Of a stretch of DNA of 64,000 nt, positions 44,812 to 53,493 are shown in pieces. The translations under genes were made by a program, and so were the position numbers. The stretch spans positions 62,001 through 126,000 of the forward strand of contig NZ_LGPC01000006.1 in assembly GCF_001431205.1 (NCBI RefSeq), in the 5' to 3' direction. The DNA comes from Staphylococcus sp. NAM3COL9. GTDB lineage: Bacteria > Bacillota > Bacilli > Staphylococcales > Staphylococcaceae. Position 1 is the first letter of the stretch. Every line of letters starts with the position of its first letter. Under the pieces are notes generated by a model. That model ran no database searches. It saw nothing but the letters and a program-made list of their open reading frames with translations, and was not told the origin of the DNA.

Positions 44812-44855
44812 CTTTGTAAGGGCTTTCCTAATATTCAGAAAGTGGGAGGATTTAC

Positions 44856-45890
44856 ATGAATAAAATAAAAATCGGGCAAGTTGGACTTGGACGTTTAGGT
44901 CAAATACATGCGAGTAACATTGCAAATCATATCAAAAATGCTGAATTATATGCTGTGGCCAGCGTTTCCCCTGATGAACTAGAATACGCAAAAAAAGAAT
45001 TAAACGTAGAACATTGTTATTCGTCTTATACAGATATGATCAACAACGACATGTTAGATGCTGTGGTCATAGTATCTCCTAGTGGTTTTCATGAAGTACA
45101 AATTTCACAAGCTTTAAATAAAGGATTACATGTTTTTTCAGAAAAACCTATAGGGTTAGAACTAGATAATATTAAAAAACTTGTTTCTAAATTAGATAAT
45201 TATCCGAATCAAGTATTTCAGTTAGGATTCATGAGACGCTTTGATGAATCTTATCTTTATGCAAAAGAAGCAGTAGATCGTGGTGATCTAGGAACAATTA
45301 CGACGATGCGTTGTTATGGTATTGATCCCAGTAAAGGGTTAGATAGCTTTATTAAATTTGCTGAAAATAGTGCTAGTGGTGGTATTTTCTTAGATATGTC
45401 AATACATGACATTGATTTAATTCGTTGGTTTACTGGTGAAGAATTTTCGTCAGTCTATTCTCTAGGAAATAATCTAGCTGCACCACAATTATCTCATTGT
45501 AATGAATTGGAAACTGGTGCCTGTTTAGCAGAACTAGAAAACGGAACAATTGCTTACCTGCTAGCAGGACGTAATGCACAACATGGTTATCACGTTGAAA
45601 CAGAAATTATTGGAACTAAAGGTATGTTACGTATCGGGAATTCCCCAGAGAAAAACTTAGTAACTTTATACGACGAAAATGGTGTGGTTAGACCAACATC
45701 CGGTCATTTTCCAGAACGCTTTAAAGTTGCGTTTATAAATGAAGTTACTTCATTTGTTGATTCAATAATTAATAAAGAACAAGCAACAATTACTGCTTTT
45801 GATGGATTAAAAAGTACGGAAGTAGCAATTGCTATGCAAGAATCCTTTGATAAAAAGCAAGTTGTACATTTGGTTGGTGAATTAAAATGA
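44856..45890 (+). CDS. iolG: Inositol 2-dehydrogenase IolG
   Basis: First step of the pathway: oxidises myo-inositol to scyllo-inosose with NAD+. The 344-residue Gfo/Idh/MocA enzyme has the Rossmann motif GQVGLGRLGQIHASNI, the EKP motif (FSEKPIGLELDNIKKL, Lys97-type catalytic Lys) and the catalytic Asp/His in DMSIHDIDLIRW. The ATG at 44856 follows GGGAGG. It overlaps iolE by four bases. A second dehydrogenase of the family is encoded at 48428. Confidence 0.9.
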   Translation: MNKIKIGQVGLGRLGQIHASNIANHIKNAELYAVASVSPDELEYAKKELNVEHCYSSYTDMINNDMLDAVVIVSPSGFHEVQISQALNKGLHVFSEKPIGLELDNIKKLVSKLDNYPNQVFQLGFMRRFDESYLYAKEAVDRGDLGTITTMRCYGIDPSKGLDSFIKFAENSASGGIFLDMSIHDIDLIRWFTGEEFSSVYSLGNNLAAPQLSHCNELETGACLAELENGTIAYLLAGRNAQHGYHVETEIIGTKGMLRIGNSPEKNLVTLYDENGVVRPTSGHFPERFKVAFINEVTSFVDSIINKEQATITAFDGLKSTEVAIAMQESFDKKQVVHLVGELK

Positions 45891-46768
45891 CAAAGAACAT
45901 TAAATACGCATGCGCCCCTATCGCATGGACAAATGATGATATGCCAGAATTAGGAAAGGAAAATTCGTTTGAACAATGTATAAGCGAAATGGCTTTATCT
46001 GGATATGAAGGTACTGAAATCGGTAATAAATATCCAAAAGATCCAAAAGAATTAAAAAATCATTTAGAACCGAGAGGTCTTTCAGTAGCTAGTGCTTGGT
46101 TAAGTCTATATCTAACTAGTAAACCATTCGAAGAAACTAAGATTTCATTTATAAAACATAGAGATTTTTTATTTGAATTGGGTGCAAAAGTCATTGTCGT
46201 TTCAGAACAAGGGAATAGCATCCAAGGTGACTTTAATAAATCTTTATTTAATGAAAAACCTAAATTTACAGATACTGAGTGGACACTATTAGTTGATGGT
46301 TTAGAAGAATTAGGAAAATTAGCCAAAGAAAAAGATATGTCCATTGTTTATCATCATCACATGGGTACAGGAGTTCAAACGTTAAATGAAATTGACAAAT
46401 TAATGGTCCTTACAAATTCAGAATTTGTTTCACTTTTATACGATACAGGTCATCTCGTTATGTCAGGTGAAGATCCTTTAGAAGTCTTCACTAAACATCA
46501 AGACCGTATCAAACATATACATTTTAAAGATGTCAGAAACGGCATTAAACGTATTGTTATTAGTGAAGACTTAAGTTTTTTAGAAGGCGTTAAAAAAGGA
46601 ATGTTCACTGTTCCAGGAGATGGTGATATTGATTTCAAGCCAATTATCGAAGCTATATATAACTCTGATTACGAAGGCTGGATAGTTGTAGAAGCTGAGC
46701 AAGATCCATCTATCGCGAACCCATTTATTTATGCGAAAAAAGCAAAAGAATATATATCAAATTATTAA
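45887..46768 (+). CDS. iolE: Inosose (2-keto-myo-inositol) dehydratase IolE
   Basis: Dehydrates 2-keto-myo-inositol to the diketone used by IolD. The 293-residue TIM-barrel protein shows CAPIAWTNDDMPELG, GYEGTEIG, SIVYHHHMGTGVQT and LLYDTGHLVMSGEDP with metal-binding Glu/Asp/His, followed by HIHFKDVR and the terminal VVEAEQDP. These are the usual IolE landmarks. ATG overlaps the iolG stop (ATGA), which indicates tight co-translation. Confidence 0.92.
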   Translation: MTKNIKYACAPIAWTNDDMPELGKENSFEQCISEMALSGYEGTEIGNKYPKDPKELKNHLEPRGLSVASAWLSLYLTSKPFEETKISFIKHRDFLFELGAKVIVVSEQGNSIQGDFNKSLFNEKPKFTDTEWTLLVDGLEELGKLAKEKDMSIVYHHHMGTGVQTLNEIDKLMVLTNSEFVSLLYDTGHLVMSGEDPLEVFTKHQDRIKHIHFKDVRNGIKRIVISEDLSFLEGVKKGMFTVPGDGDIDFKPIIEAIYNSDYEGWIVVEAEQDPSIANPFIYAKKAKEYISNY

Positions 46769-46826
46769 AATTGTTAAATAAAACATAAATACACCATTGT
46801 ATTCATGTTTCAAAGGGGTAGTGCTT

Positions 46827-48428
46827 ATGAACATGTTTTCAATAATTACATTTATCCTTGTGGTAATCGCCGTGGGATTATATGCATATTTACGAAGCCG
46901 TAAAATTAATACTAAAAACGCAGACGGCTACTTTATGGGGGGACGGAGTTTAACTGGATTCACAATTGCTTCAACAATCATAATGACCAACCTCTCAACC
47001 GAACAAATTGTTGGGCAAAACGGACAAAGTTATGTTGCAGGAATGGAAGTCATGGCATGGGAAGTTACAGCAGCAATTGCAATTGTACTTTTAGCCTTAG
47101 TTTTTTTACCCAGGTATTTTAGATATGGGGTAGATACTATATCAGATTTTATAGAAATGCGCTTTGATACTTTTACAAAACGCCTCGTATCCTTACTCTT
47201 TATTTTTACATACGTAGTATCGTTTTTACCTGTTGTTTTATATTCAGGCGCATTAGTATTCAATAAAATCTTTGACATCAGCGGCTTATTAAACATTAGT
47301 AATATGAGCGCTATTGTACTGATATCTACTGTAATAGGTAGCGTTGGTATACTTTACCTATTTATTGGTGGCTTATCTTTAAGCGCACATAGTGATTCTA
47401 TATATGGTATTGGGTTAGCCATAGCAGGTTTAGCTATCCCAGTATTAGGATTAGTACTCCTTGGTAATGGCCACTTCTTACAAGGATTTGATAAAATCAT
47501 TCAAGAAACTCCAGAAAAACTAAATTCTCTTGGAGCTATAGATTCCGATATAGTACCATGGCCTACTTTATTTTTTGGTATGTTTTTCAATAATTTATTC
47601 TTTTGGTGTACTAACCAAATGATTGTCCAAAAAGCACTTGCAGGAAAGAATCTAAAAGAAGCACAAAAAGGTACACTGTACGTTGGCGTATTTAAAATTT
47701 TCAGTGGTTTATTCTTAGTATTCCCAGGTGTCTTAGCGTTCAACTTACTTGGTAGTAAAATTAAAAATCCTGACAACGCGTATCCAATGTTAGTAAGTGA
47801 ATTATTGCCACAGTGGGGTTACGGCTTATTCGGCGCTGTTATATTCGGTGCAATTTTAAGTTCTTTTATAGGGTCATTAAATAGTACAGCAACACTCTTC
47901 TCACTAGATTTTTATAAGTCAGTAATAAATAAGAATGCTAGTAATAAACAAGTTTCTCGAGTAGGAAGATTAGTAACAATACTTGTCGGCATTATTGTAG
48001 TAATAATCGCTCCAATGATTTCACTTTTCCCTCAAGGATTATACGCAGTGGTTCAAGAATTTAACGGAGTTTACAACATGCCTTTATTAATACTGGTCCT
48101 TGTTGGTTTCTTTGTAAAAAGAACATCTTCTCTTGGTGCTAAAGTGATGTTTATTTTACACATCATTATGTATGCGCTATCAAAACTGTTGCTAACAGAT
48201 CTCCACTACTTATATGTACTGAGCATCTTATTCTTTATCGACTTAATCATAATTAGCATATTCAACAAATACAAACCTTCAAATGAATTTGATTTTAATG
48301 TCAATTACGCGAAAGTCGATATTACACCATGGAAATACAGATATATTTTAGGAGGAATCATTGTATTAGTTGTAATTTTGTCATACTTATTCTTTTCACC
48401 AATCGGAATAGCAGGAGGTCTTTTATAA
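46827..48428 (+). CDS. Sodium:solute symporter (SSS/SLC5 family), probable inositol importer
   Basis: A 533-residue membrane protein with about 14 helices. Family features: NADGYFMGGRSLTGFTIAST in the first loop and helix 1, LPRYFRYGVDTISDFIEMRF, and the sodium-site region GAILSSFIGSLNSTATLFSLDFY. It lies between iolE and a second dehydrogenase, so myo- or scyllo-inositol is the expected substrate. The related SSS proteins of animals include the sodium/myo-inositol cotransporters. The ATG at 46827 follows AAAGGGG, and the stop overlaps the next ATG by one base. Confidence 0.88.
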   Translation: MNMFSIITFILVVIAVGLYAYLRSRKINTKNADGYFMGGRSLTGFTIASTIIMTNLSTEQIVGQNGQSYVAGMEVMAWEVTAAIAIVLLALVFLPRYFRYGVDTISDFIEMRFDTFTKRLVSLLFIFTYVVSFLPVVLYSGALVFNKIFDISGLLNISNMSAIVLISTVIGSVGILYLFIGGLSLSAHSDSIYGIGLAIAGLAIPVLGLVLLGNGHFLQGFDKIIQETPEKLNSLGAIDSDIVPWPTLFFGMFFNNLFFWCTNQMIVQKALAGKNLKEAQKGTLYVGVFKIFSGLFLVFPGVLAFNLLGSKIKNPDNAYPMLVSELLPQWGYGLFGAVIFGAILSSFIGSLNSTATLFSLDFYKSVINKNASNKQVSRVGRLVTILVGIIVVIIAPMISLFPQGLYAVVQEFNGVYNMPLLILVLVGFFVKRTSSLGAKVMFILHIIMYALSKLLLTDLHYLYVLSILFFIDLIIISIFNKYKPSNEFDFNVNYAKVDITPWKYRYILGGIIVLVVILSYLFFSPIGIAGGLL

Positions 48429-49420
48429 TGTTAACTATAGGCGTAATAGGTGCAGGTCGTATAGGACAGTTGCACGTTAATTATTTAAAAAACAATAAAG
48501 ATGTACGAATTAAATGGATTTCGGATTTAAATTGCGACAAAATGGATGCTTGGATTAAAGAATGTAGTATCGAAAACAAAACAAAAAACCATATGGATAT
48601 AATCAATGATTCAGAAGTAGAAGCTATTATAATTTGTTCTCCAACTGATACTCATGTGGATATTATTAAATCGGCATGCGCCGCAGGAAAACATATATTT
48701 TGTGAGAAACCCATTAGTTTATCTATAAAAGAATCTGAAGAAGCATTAGACGCTGTTAAGAAGTCTAATGTTAAATTGCAAATGGGCTTTAATAGACGTT
48801 TTGATAGTAACTTCAAACAACTACAACAAAGCATTACAAATGGTGATTTAGGTGAAATACAAACCTTAAGAATTACTTCAAGAGACCCGGAGCCCCCACC
48901 AATTGACTATATTAAGAGATCAGGTGGCTTATTTATGGATATGTCTATTCACGATTTCGATATGGCACGCTATTTAATGCAATCTGAAATAACAGAAGTG
49001 TTTGCTGTAGGTGGCGCGTTAGTTAATCCTGAAATTAGTCAATATGATGACATTGATACTGCAATTATTACACTTAAATTTGAAAGCGGTGCACTAGCTG
49101 TAATCGAAAACTGTAGAAGAAGCGTTTATGGATATGATCAAAGAATTGAAGTACTTGGAGAAAACGGCCTAATTACAGTTGATAATGCACAGTCATCTAC
49201 TTTAACATTTCATAAAGCAACAGGTATCTCGACTGAAAATCCACCCTATTTCTTCTTAGAGAGATATTCTGAAGCATATAAAATTGAAATGGATCAATTT
49301 TTAGATGCAATTGTTAACGATAAAGAAGTGTCATGTACCATTGAAGATGGCTATAATGCACAAAAAATCGCAATAAAATGCAAAGAGTCATTAGATGAGC
49401 AACAAACAAAAGCATTATAA
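48428..49420 (+). CDS. Second Gfo/Idh/MocA dehydrogenase of the iol locus
   Basis: A 330-residue NAD(P)-dependent oxidoreductase: Rossmann GVIGAGRIGQLHVNYL, the FCEKPISLSIKESEEAL motif with the catalytic Lys, FNRRFDSNF and FMDMSIHDFDMARYLM with catalytic Asp/His. It starts within the symporter stop (TAATG), the preceding AGGAGG being inside the symporter end. It may oxidise scyllo-inositol or D-chiro-inositol like IolX/IolW of Bacillus, complementing IolG; specificity cannot be read from sequence alone. Confidence 0.85.
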   Translation: MLTIGVIGAGRIGQLHVNYLKNNKDVRIKWISDLNCDKMDAWIKECSIENKTKNHMDIINDSEVEAIIICSPTDTHVDIIKSACAAGKHIFCEKPISLSIKESEEALDAVKKSNVKLQMGFNRRFDSNFKQLQQSITNGDLGEIQTLRITSRDPEPPPIDYIKRSGGLFMDMSIHDFDMARYLMQSEITEVFAVGGALVNPEISQYDDIDTAIITLKFESGALAVIENCRRSVYGYDQRIEVLGENGLITVDNAQSSTLTFHKATGISTENPPYFFLERYSEAYKIEMDQFLDAIVNDKEVSCTIEDGYNAQKIAIKCKESLDEQQTKAL

Positions 49421-49510
49421 AGTTTAGAGCCTTTGAAGAGGCATCGCCTTCAACATGAATTGAAGACTAAAGGCAGATTCCGCACCCTGGTCAAGTAAAT
49501 TTAAAAATAT

Positions 49511-49553
49511 AAAAAAGCTGTTAGATATCGCAAAGATACCTAACAGCTTTTTT
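49511..49553. terminator. Bidirectional terminator after the iol locus
   Basis: AAAAAGCTGTTAG pairs with CTAACAGCTTTTT, extended by a short inner stem TATC/GATA; T-runs on both sides serve the iol operon and the convergent amidase gene. Confidence 0.85.
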
Positions 49554-49582
49554 AAAATTAAAACTAACTGAATATTACAAGC

Positions 49583-50884
49583 CTATTTTATTTTTAAAAT
49601 TTGTCCTGTTTTAATACTATTTGAATCTAGATTATTATCAGATTTTATTTTATTTACTGTTGTATCTTGTTTCTTAGCGATACTATACAAGGTATCACCT
49701 TTTTCAACGGTATATGTTTTAACTAAGTAGAGTGTTTGTCCTTTACTGATATTATTCGTCTCAAGATTATTCCATTTTTTGAGATCTTCAACACTCACTT
49801 TGCTTCTTTTAGAAATGTTATATAAAGTATCACCTTCAACTACTTTATGCGTATCACCTGATATACTGTCATCGTTACTATCGGGGTCAGTCAATTTCAA
49901 TGTTTGACCGATGGATAATGTATTATCGTTTAAGTCATTCCATTTTTTAATATTATCAATTGTTACGCCACTTCTCTTAGATATACTGTACAATGTATCG
50001 CCTTTAACTACCTTATAAGTAGAACCTGTAATGGCATCGTCATCTTCGCCACCTAATTCTTTATAGTGTTTCTGAACTAAACTATAAAACTGATTCATGT
50101 TATAGCCCCATTGGTTAAAATAAGCTACAGGGTCAGTATGGTCTGTCCCACCCCAGTACTGGCTAACTGCATTATGACTAATAATTGTCCCAGTTCCTTG
50201 ATTGTTATCTGCAAGGGAAGGTTGTAAGCCGTTTTGTTTTAACATTTTAGCAGTTAAATAAGCTTGGTTGTTCACAGATTTAGCAAAACCATCAAATGTG
50301 TTAGATCTTGTTAATTCTATTTGATAAAAATATGGGTTGGCATTTGCTCCGGCACCCCATGCTAAATAGTCGCTTGGCGATGTTTGTATAATTTTGTCAC
50401 TACTTGCGTATGCGTGAACAAAGGCATTATTGTAGTTATTATACATGTAATTTACTTCACCATCGATTGTACTGTTAGGGTTTGCAGTTTCGTGAATAAC
50501 AACACCGATAAATTTCCCTGATTTATAATTATATTTTGGTAAATTATTCATACGAGCATCTTGTACTATTTCTGCAGGTTGTATGTTGTTATTGTCTAGG
50601 TATGTATTAACGTCTTGGTACGCTCTATTTGCAAATGTGCTCATTTCTACTGAATTATGTTCTGCAACTTTATCATGTAGTTTCAAATCCCCTGGCGTTA
50701 ACTGATTTTTCAAAGCCTGTGGACTCATTTTTTGCGCTTTTTCAAAATCTATTGCCTTACTTGTATTTTCATTTTTAGTTTCTTCTGCACGCTTATTAGA
50801 ATTATCTTCTTGTGCGGCTACAACTGTGCTACTTAACAATAAACTTGTTGCTAACATAAATGACAAGCTAACCCTATACTTCAT
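49583..50884 (-). CDS. Secreted N-acetylmuramoyl-L-alanine amidase with three LysM repeats
   Basis: A 433-residue secreted cell-wall hydrolase. Signal peptide 1-23 (cleaved after VVAA), an acidic linker, then an Amidase_2 domain (about 100-265) with zinc-site features GVVIHETANPNSTIDGEV, YFYQIELTR and IISHNAVSQYWGGTDHTDP, close in type to the Atl amidase of staphylococci. Three LysM repeats follow at about 288-333, 341-386 and 390-433, each with the YxVxxGDTLYxI core, for binding peptidoglycan. Domain order (amidase first, LysM at the C-terminus) is the reverse of Sle1/Aaa. The start follows GGAGATGG. Confidence 0.9.
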   Translation of the reverse strand: MKYRVSLSFMLATSLLLSSTVVAAQEDNSNKRAEETKNENTSKAIDFEKAQKMSPQALKNQLTPGDLKLHDKVAEHNSVEMSTFANRAYQDVNTYLDNNNIQPAEIVQDARMNNLPKYNYKSGKFIGVVIHETANPNSTIDGEVNYMYNNYNNAFVHAYASSDKIIQTSPSDYLAWGAGANANPYFYQIELTRSNTFDGFAKSVNNQAYLTAKMLKQNGLQPSLADNNQGTGTIISHNAVSQYWGGTDHTDPVAYFNQWGYNMNQFYSLVQKHYKELGGEDDDAITGSTYKVVKGDTLYSISKRSGVTIDNIKKWNDLNDNTLSIGQTLKLTDPDSNDDSISGDTHKVVEGDTLYNISKRSKVSVEDLKKWNNLETNNISKGQTLYLVKTYTVEKGDTLYSIAKKQDTTVNKIKSDNNLDSNSIKTGQILKIK

Positions 50885-51047
50885 AACACCATCTCCTATT
50901 TTAAATTTTCAAAGCGCGATACTATATAAACATCTATTTCTTGTACAACGCCTTATTGTCTCATCTTATAATATTACAAGATTATTTACAAAAAATAGTT
51001 TTATTTTAAATATTTTTATATACACATAATCTTATTTAAAATTTGCT

Positions 51048-51079
51048 CAAAAAAGCTACTGCCTCAAAAGACAGTAGCT
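51048..51079 (-). terminator. Terminator of the small membrane protein gene
   Basis: On the minus strand AGCTACTGTC pairs with GGCAGTAGCT, followed by TTTTTTG. Confidence 0.85.
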
Positions 51080-51084
51080 CATAT

Positions 51085-51273
51085 TCAAATGTCCACAATC
51101 ACACTAGATAAAATAGCAACCAATGCAACTATGAGTACCAATATTAAAAGTGAATCAATTCGCTTTTGGTTACGTTCATTCATAGGCTTTCTAAATTCTT
51201 TTAATGCGAAAAATCCTGTGATTAATACAATTACTAAGCACAATAAATGAAATAACAACGCTAATACTTCCAT
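51085..51273 (-). CDS. Small membrane protein, function unknown
   Basis: A 62-residue protein with two membrane helices (EVLALLFHLLCLVIVLITGF and LLILVLIVALVAILSSVIV) separated by a charged loop EFRKPMNERNQKRID. The start ATG at 51273 is preferred because GGAG at 51283-51286 gives about nine bases spacing; an ATG at 51279 and a GTG at 51282 are too near. A good terminator follows. No family can be named. Confidence 0.7.
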   Translation of the reverse strand: MEVLALLFHLLCLVIVLITGFFALKEFRKPMNERNQKRIDSLLILVLIVALVAILSSVIVDI

Positions 51274-51548
51274 TATCATCACTCCAAACTTTAAATAATT
51301 AAGTTTGTTGCTTTACATCTTTTTCTATTATTTAGGCTTTTCATGTACAAAGCCTTCCCCATTCGATATATTACGTTTTATATTTCACAGTTACAAAAAA
51401 CAAAGATTAATTTATATTCTTTTTATTCAATTACCCTTTTTTGACGACTAAAAACAAATATCAATAGTTCATCTAGCTTACATAATAATAAAATCCCCTC
51501 ATATTAAATATAGAAAATAATGCTATTTAATTAATATCACAAAAATAA

Positions 51549-51577
51549 CCCCGTAAGCATAAGCTTACGGGGTTTTC
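51549..51577 (-). terminator. Terminator of rpsR
   Basis: CCCCGTAAGC (51549-51558) pairs with GCTTACGGGG (51563-51572) around ATAA, with a U-rich tail (TTATTTTT) on the minus strand 20 bp after rpsR. Confidence 0.9.
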
Positions 51578-51591
51578 AGATACAATATCTA

Positions 51592-51834
51592 TTATTGTTC
51601 TTCTTTAACATATGGTAATAATGCCATATGACGAGAACGTTTAATAGCTAATGTCAGCATACGTTGATATTTAGCTGAAGTACCTGTTACACGACGTGGT
51701 AAAATTTTACCGCGTTCTGAGATAAAACGTTTTAATAAATCTGTGTCTTTATAGTCGATGTGTGTAATTCCGTTTGCTGTGAAATAACAAACTTTTTTAC
51801 GACGACGTCCGCCTCTTCTTGGTCCACCTGCCAT
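51592..51834 (-). CDS. rpsR: 30S ribosomal protein S18
   Basis: An 80-residue ribosomal protein binding the platform of the 30S subunit next to S6. The sequence ([48 protein letters not shown]) is almost identical to S. aureus S18 as I recall it. It normally follows rpsF and ssb in one operon, but here the 240 bp upstream hold only a putative promoter and then the 3' end of an NRPS-associated thioesterase gene. Only one Cys is present, so a full zinc ribbon is not formed, which is usual for Firmicute S18. Start after AGGAGG. Confidence 0.98.
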   Translation of the reverse strand: MAGGPRRGGRRRKKVCYFTANGITHIDYKDTDLLKRFISERGKILPRRVTGTSAKYQRMLTLAIKRSRHMALLPYVKEEQ

Positions 51835-51994
51835 GAAAACTGCCTCCTTTTAAGTTGTTTTTTTACCGTCAATTTTGAATGTTTATCAATCATTTATAAT
51901 GACTACTGTGCTATTATTTTCTATTATTAAAAGATTTAAAATGCGTGTGAAACATTGTACTAAATCTTTGTGTGTGTGTATGTGTACTACTAAT

Positions 51995-52021
51995 GTTATA
52001 AAATTATTCACCATTTGTCAA
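51995..52021 (-). promoter_or_regulatory. Candidate independent promoter of rpsR
   Basis: TTGACA (52016-52021) on the minus strand, with TATAAC (51995-52000, 15 bp spacing) or TAACAT (17 bp spacing) as -10. It lies 58 bp beyond the thioesterase stop and would let rpsR be transcribed without rpsF-ssb. Confidence 0.5.
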
Positions 52022-52078
52022 CACGTTCAGATAAATAAACATCATTTACTTGAAATAAATTTAATTCCCTCTTATTTT

Positions 52079-52774
52079 TTAATCATTTAGAACTAATTTA
52101 ACTTCTTCACTTAAATCTTTATAATGATTGTTAATAAAGAAATGATCTCCTTCAAAAAAGCGATAATCTACATCACCCTTTGTTAGTTCTGACCATTTAT
52201 ATAAATTATTGTCGCAAATTGAATCTTGTTTGCCTACAAAAACAGATAAATTTATTTCTACTTGTCTTTCTTTTGGTTTATTACAATAGTAGTCTATAGC
52301 TAAAAAGTCATTTTTTAAAGCTGGCTTAACAAGTTCCCAGAGCTCTTCATGGTTTAAAATCTCGTCTGGTGTACCACCTTTATCTTTAACAAACTGTTTA
52401 AATGCTTTATCATCCATGTATTCTATACCGTTATTTCTATCTAAACAGCCTATAGCTGCACTAGCACAAAGAATCATATGTTTAGGTCGATAGCCTAACT
52501 GATCAAGTTTGTAATAAAGTTCATAGGCTAAAATTGTACCTAAACTATAACCTAATAATATAAATTCTCCAGGTTTTTCTTTAATAATTTGATTTACTAA
52601 ATCATCAACCATATCATCAATACTATCTAAAGCAGGTTCAACAAATCTTTCGCCACGGCCAGGCAATTCTAATGGTTTAAATTGAATGTGACTTGGTAAA
52701 TTATTTCTCATTGGATAATATAATGTTTTATTTCCCCCTGCAAACGGGATACAAAACAGCGTTGTGTCAGTCAT
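52079..52774 (-). CDS. Type II thioesterase of the NRPS locus
   Basis: A 231-residue alpha/beta hydrolase of the SrfAD/GrsT type that removes wrong acyl groups from NRPS carrier domains. The start LFCIPFAGGNKTLYYPM is the family N-terminus; the nucleophile elbow is GYSLGTILAYELY (GxSxG), with an acid in VFVGKQDSICDN and the His in GDHFFINNHYKD. The ATG at 52774 is 12 bases after the PPTase stop and its site AAGGGGTG lies at the PPTase gene end, so the two are coupled. It is the last gene of the NRPS unit. Confidence 0.92.
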   Translation of the reverse strand: MTDTTLFCIPFAGGNKTLYYPMRNNLPSHIQFKPLELPGRGERFVEPALDSIDDMVDDLVNQIIKEKPGEFILLGYSLGTILAYELYYKLDQLGYRPKHMILCASAAIGCLDRNNGIEYMDDKAFKQFVKDKGGTPDEILNHEELWELVKPALKNDFLAIDYYCNKPKERQVEINLSVFVGKQDSICDNNLYKWSELTKGDVDYRFFEGDHFFINNHYKDLSEEVKLVLND

Positions 52775-52785
52775 ATACTCACCCC

Positions 52786-53418
52786 TTAAAGTATAAATTC
52801 TGTATTAAATCTTTTTGTAATATCTAATAGCTCTACAACCAAATTTTGGTTAGTTGTTTCCAAGATAACTGATAATGCGTATTTTTCAAAAACGAGATTA
52901 TGGAAAAATGAAAAGCTTTGACTCATATTTTTTTCTGTTTCAACGATATTATAACTTTCTCGCCCTGGCGTAATTGAAAAAGAATCTAATTCTTTATACA
53001 TACCAATACCAAGTAATTTCAAATAGCATTCTTTCATTGTCCACACTTCAAAAAAACGATTGAACTGAACATCCGAATTTTGTGCGTTCATAATATATTG
53101 ATATTCTGTTAAAGCAAAATATTTTTTAGCAATGTCTAAATCAATAGCTTCAATTTTTTCTATATCAATGCCAACATTTTTATCACTGACAACACACACC
53201 GAAAACCCATCAGTATGTGAAATATTAAGATGAATACCACTTGGCATCTGTAACACAGGCTTGCCATATTCTTCTTTGCTGAATTGTATATCATCAAAAT
53301 AACACCCCGTGTGTTCACGTATGCAATAATACTTAAATAATTCAGAATATCTAGTATTTCTTTTGTCTTTTTGATAAATGAAAGCACTCGTGTTTAATAC
53401 ATACACAGTAATTTTCAC
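52786..53418 (-). CDS. Sfp-type 4'-phosphopantetheinyl transferase
   Basis: Activates the three carrier domains of the adjacent NRPS by attaching phosphopantetheine from CoA to their serines. The 210 residues contain the Sfp-family motifs GIHLNISHTDGFSVCVV, VGIDIEKIEAIDLDIAKKYF with the magnesium-binding Asp/Glu, and FEVWTMKECYLKLLGIG (WxxKExxxK). The start is GTG at 53418, nine bases after GGAAG. It parallels ausB next to ausA in S. aureus. Separated from the NRPS gene by a 28-bp palindrome. Confidence 0.93.
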   Translation of the reverse strand: MKITVYVLNTSAFIYQKDKRNTRYSELFKYYCIREHTGCYFDDIQFSKEEYGKPVLQMPSGIHLNISHTDGFSVCVVSDKNVGIDIEKIEAIDLDIAKKYFALTEYQYIMNAQNSDVQFNRFFEVWTMKECYLKLLGIGMYKELDSFSITPGRESYNIVETEKNMSQSFSFFHNLVFEKYALSVILETTNQNLVVELLDITKRFNTEFIL

Positions 53419-53456
53419 AGTTACACTTCCACATCGTTTGTTAAATTAAAACCATT

Positions 53457-53484
53457 GAAGCAGTAAATAATTATTTACTGCTTC
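53457..53484 (-). terminator. Palindrome between NRPS and PPTase genes
   Basis: A perfect 28-bp palindrome (GAAGCAGTAAATAA with its complement), followed on the minus strand by AATGGTTTTAATTT. It may act as a leaky terminator that lowers PPTase/thioesterase expression relative to the NRPS. Confidence 0.55.
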
Positions 53485-53493
53485 AATGTTGTA

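Noticed and set aside
50973-50990. Possible WalR box upstream of the amidase gene (TGTAAA and TGTAAT direct repeat on the minus strand)
   Set aside because: The spacing between the hexamers is six bases, whereas the WalR consensus has five; without conservation data it is not supported.
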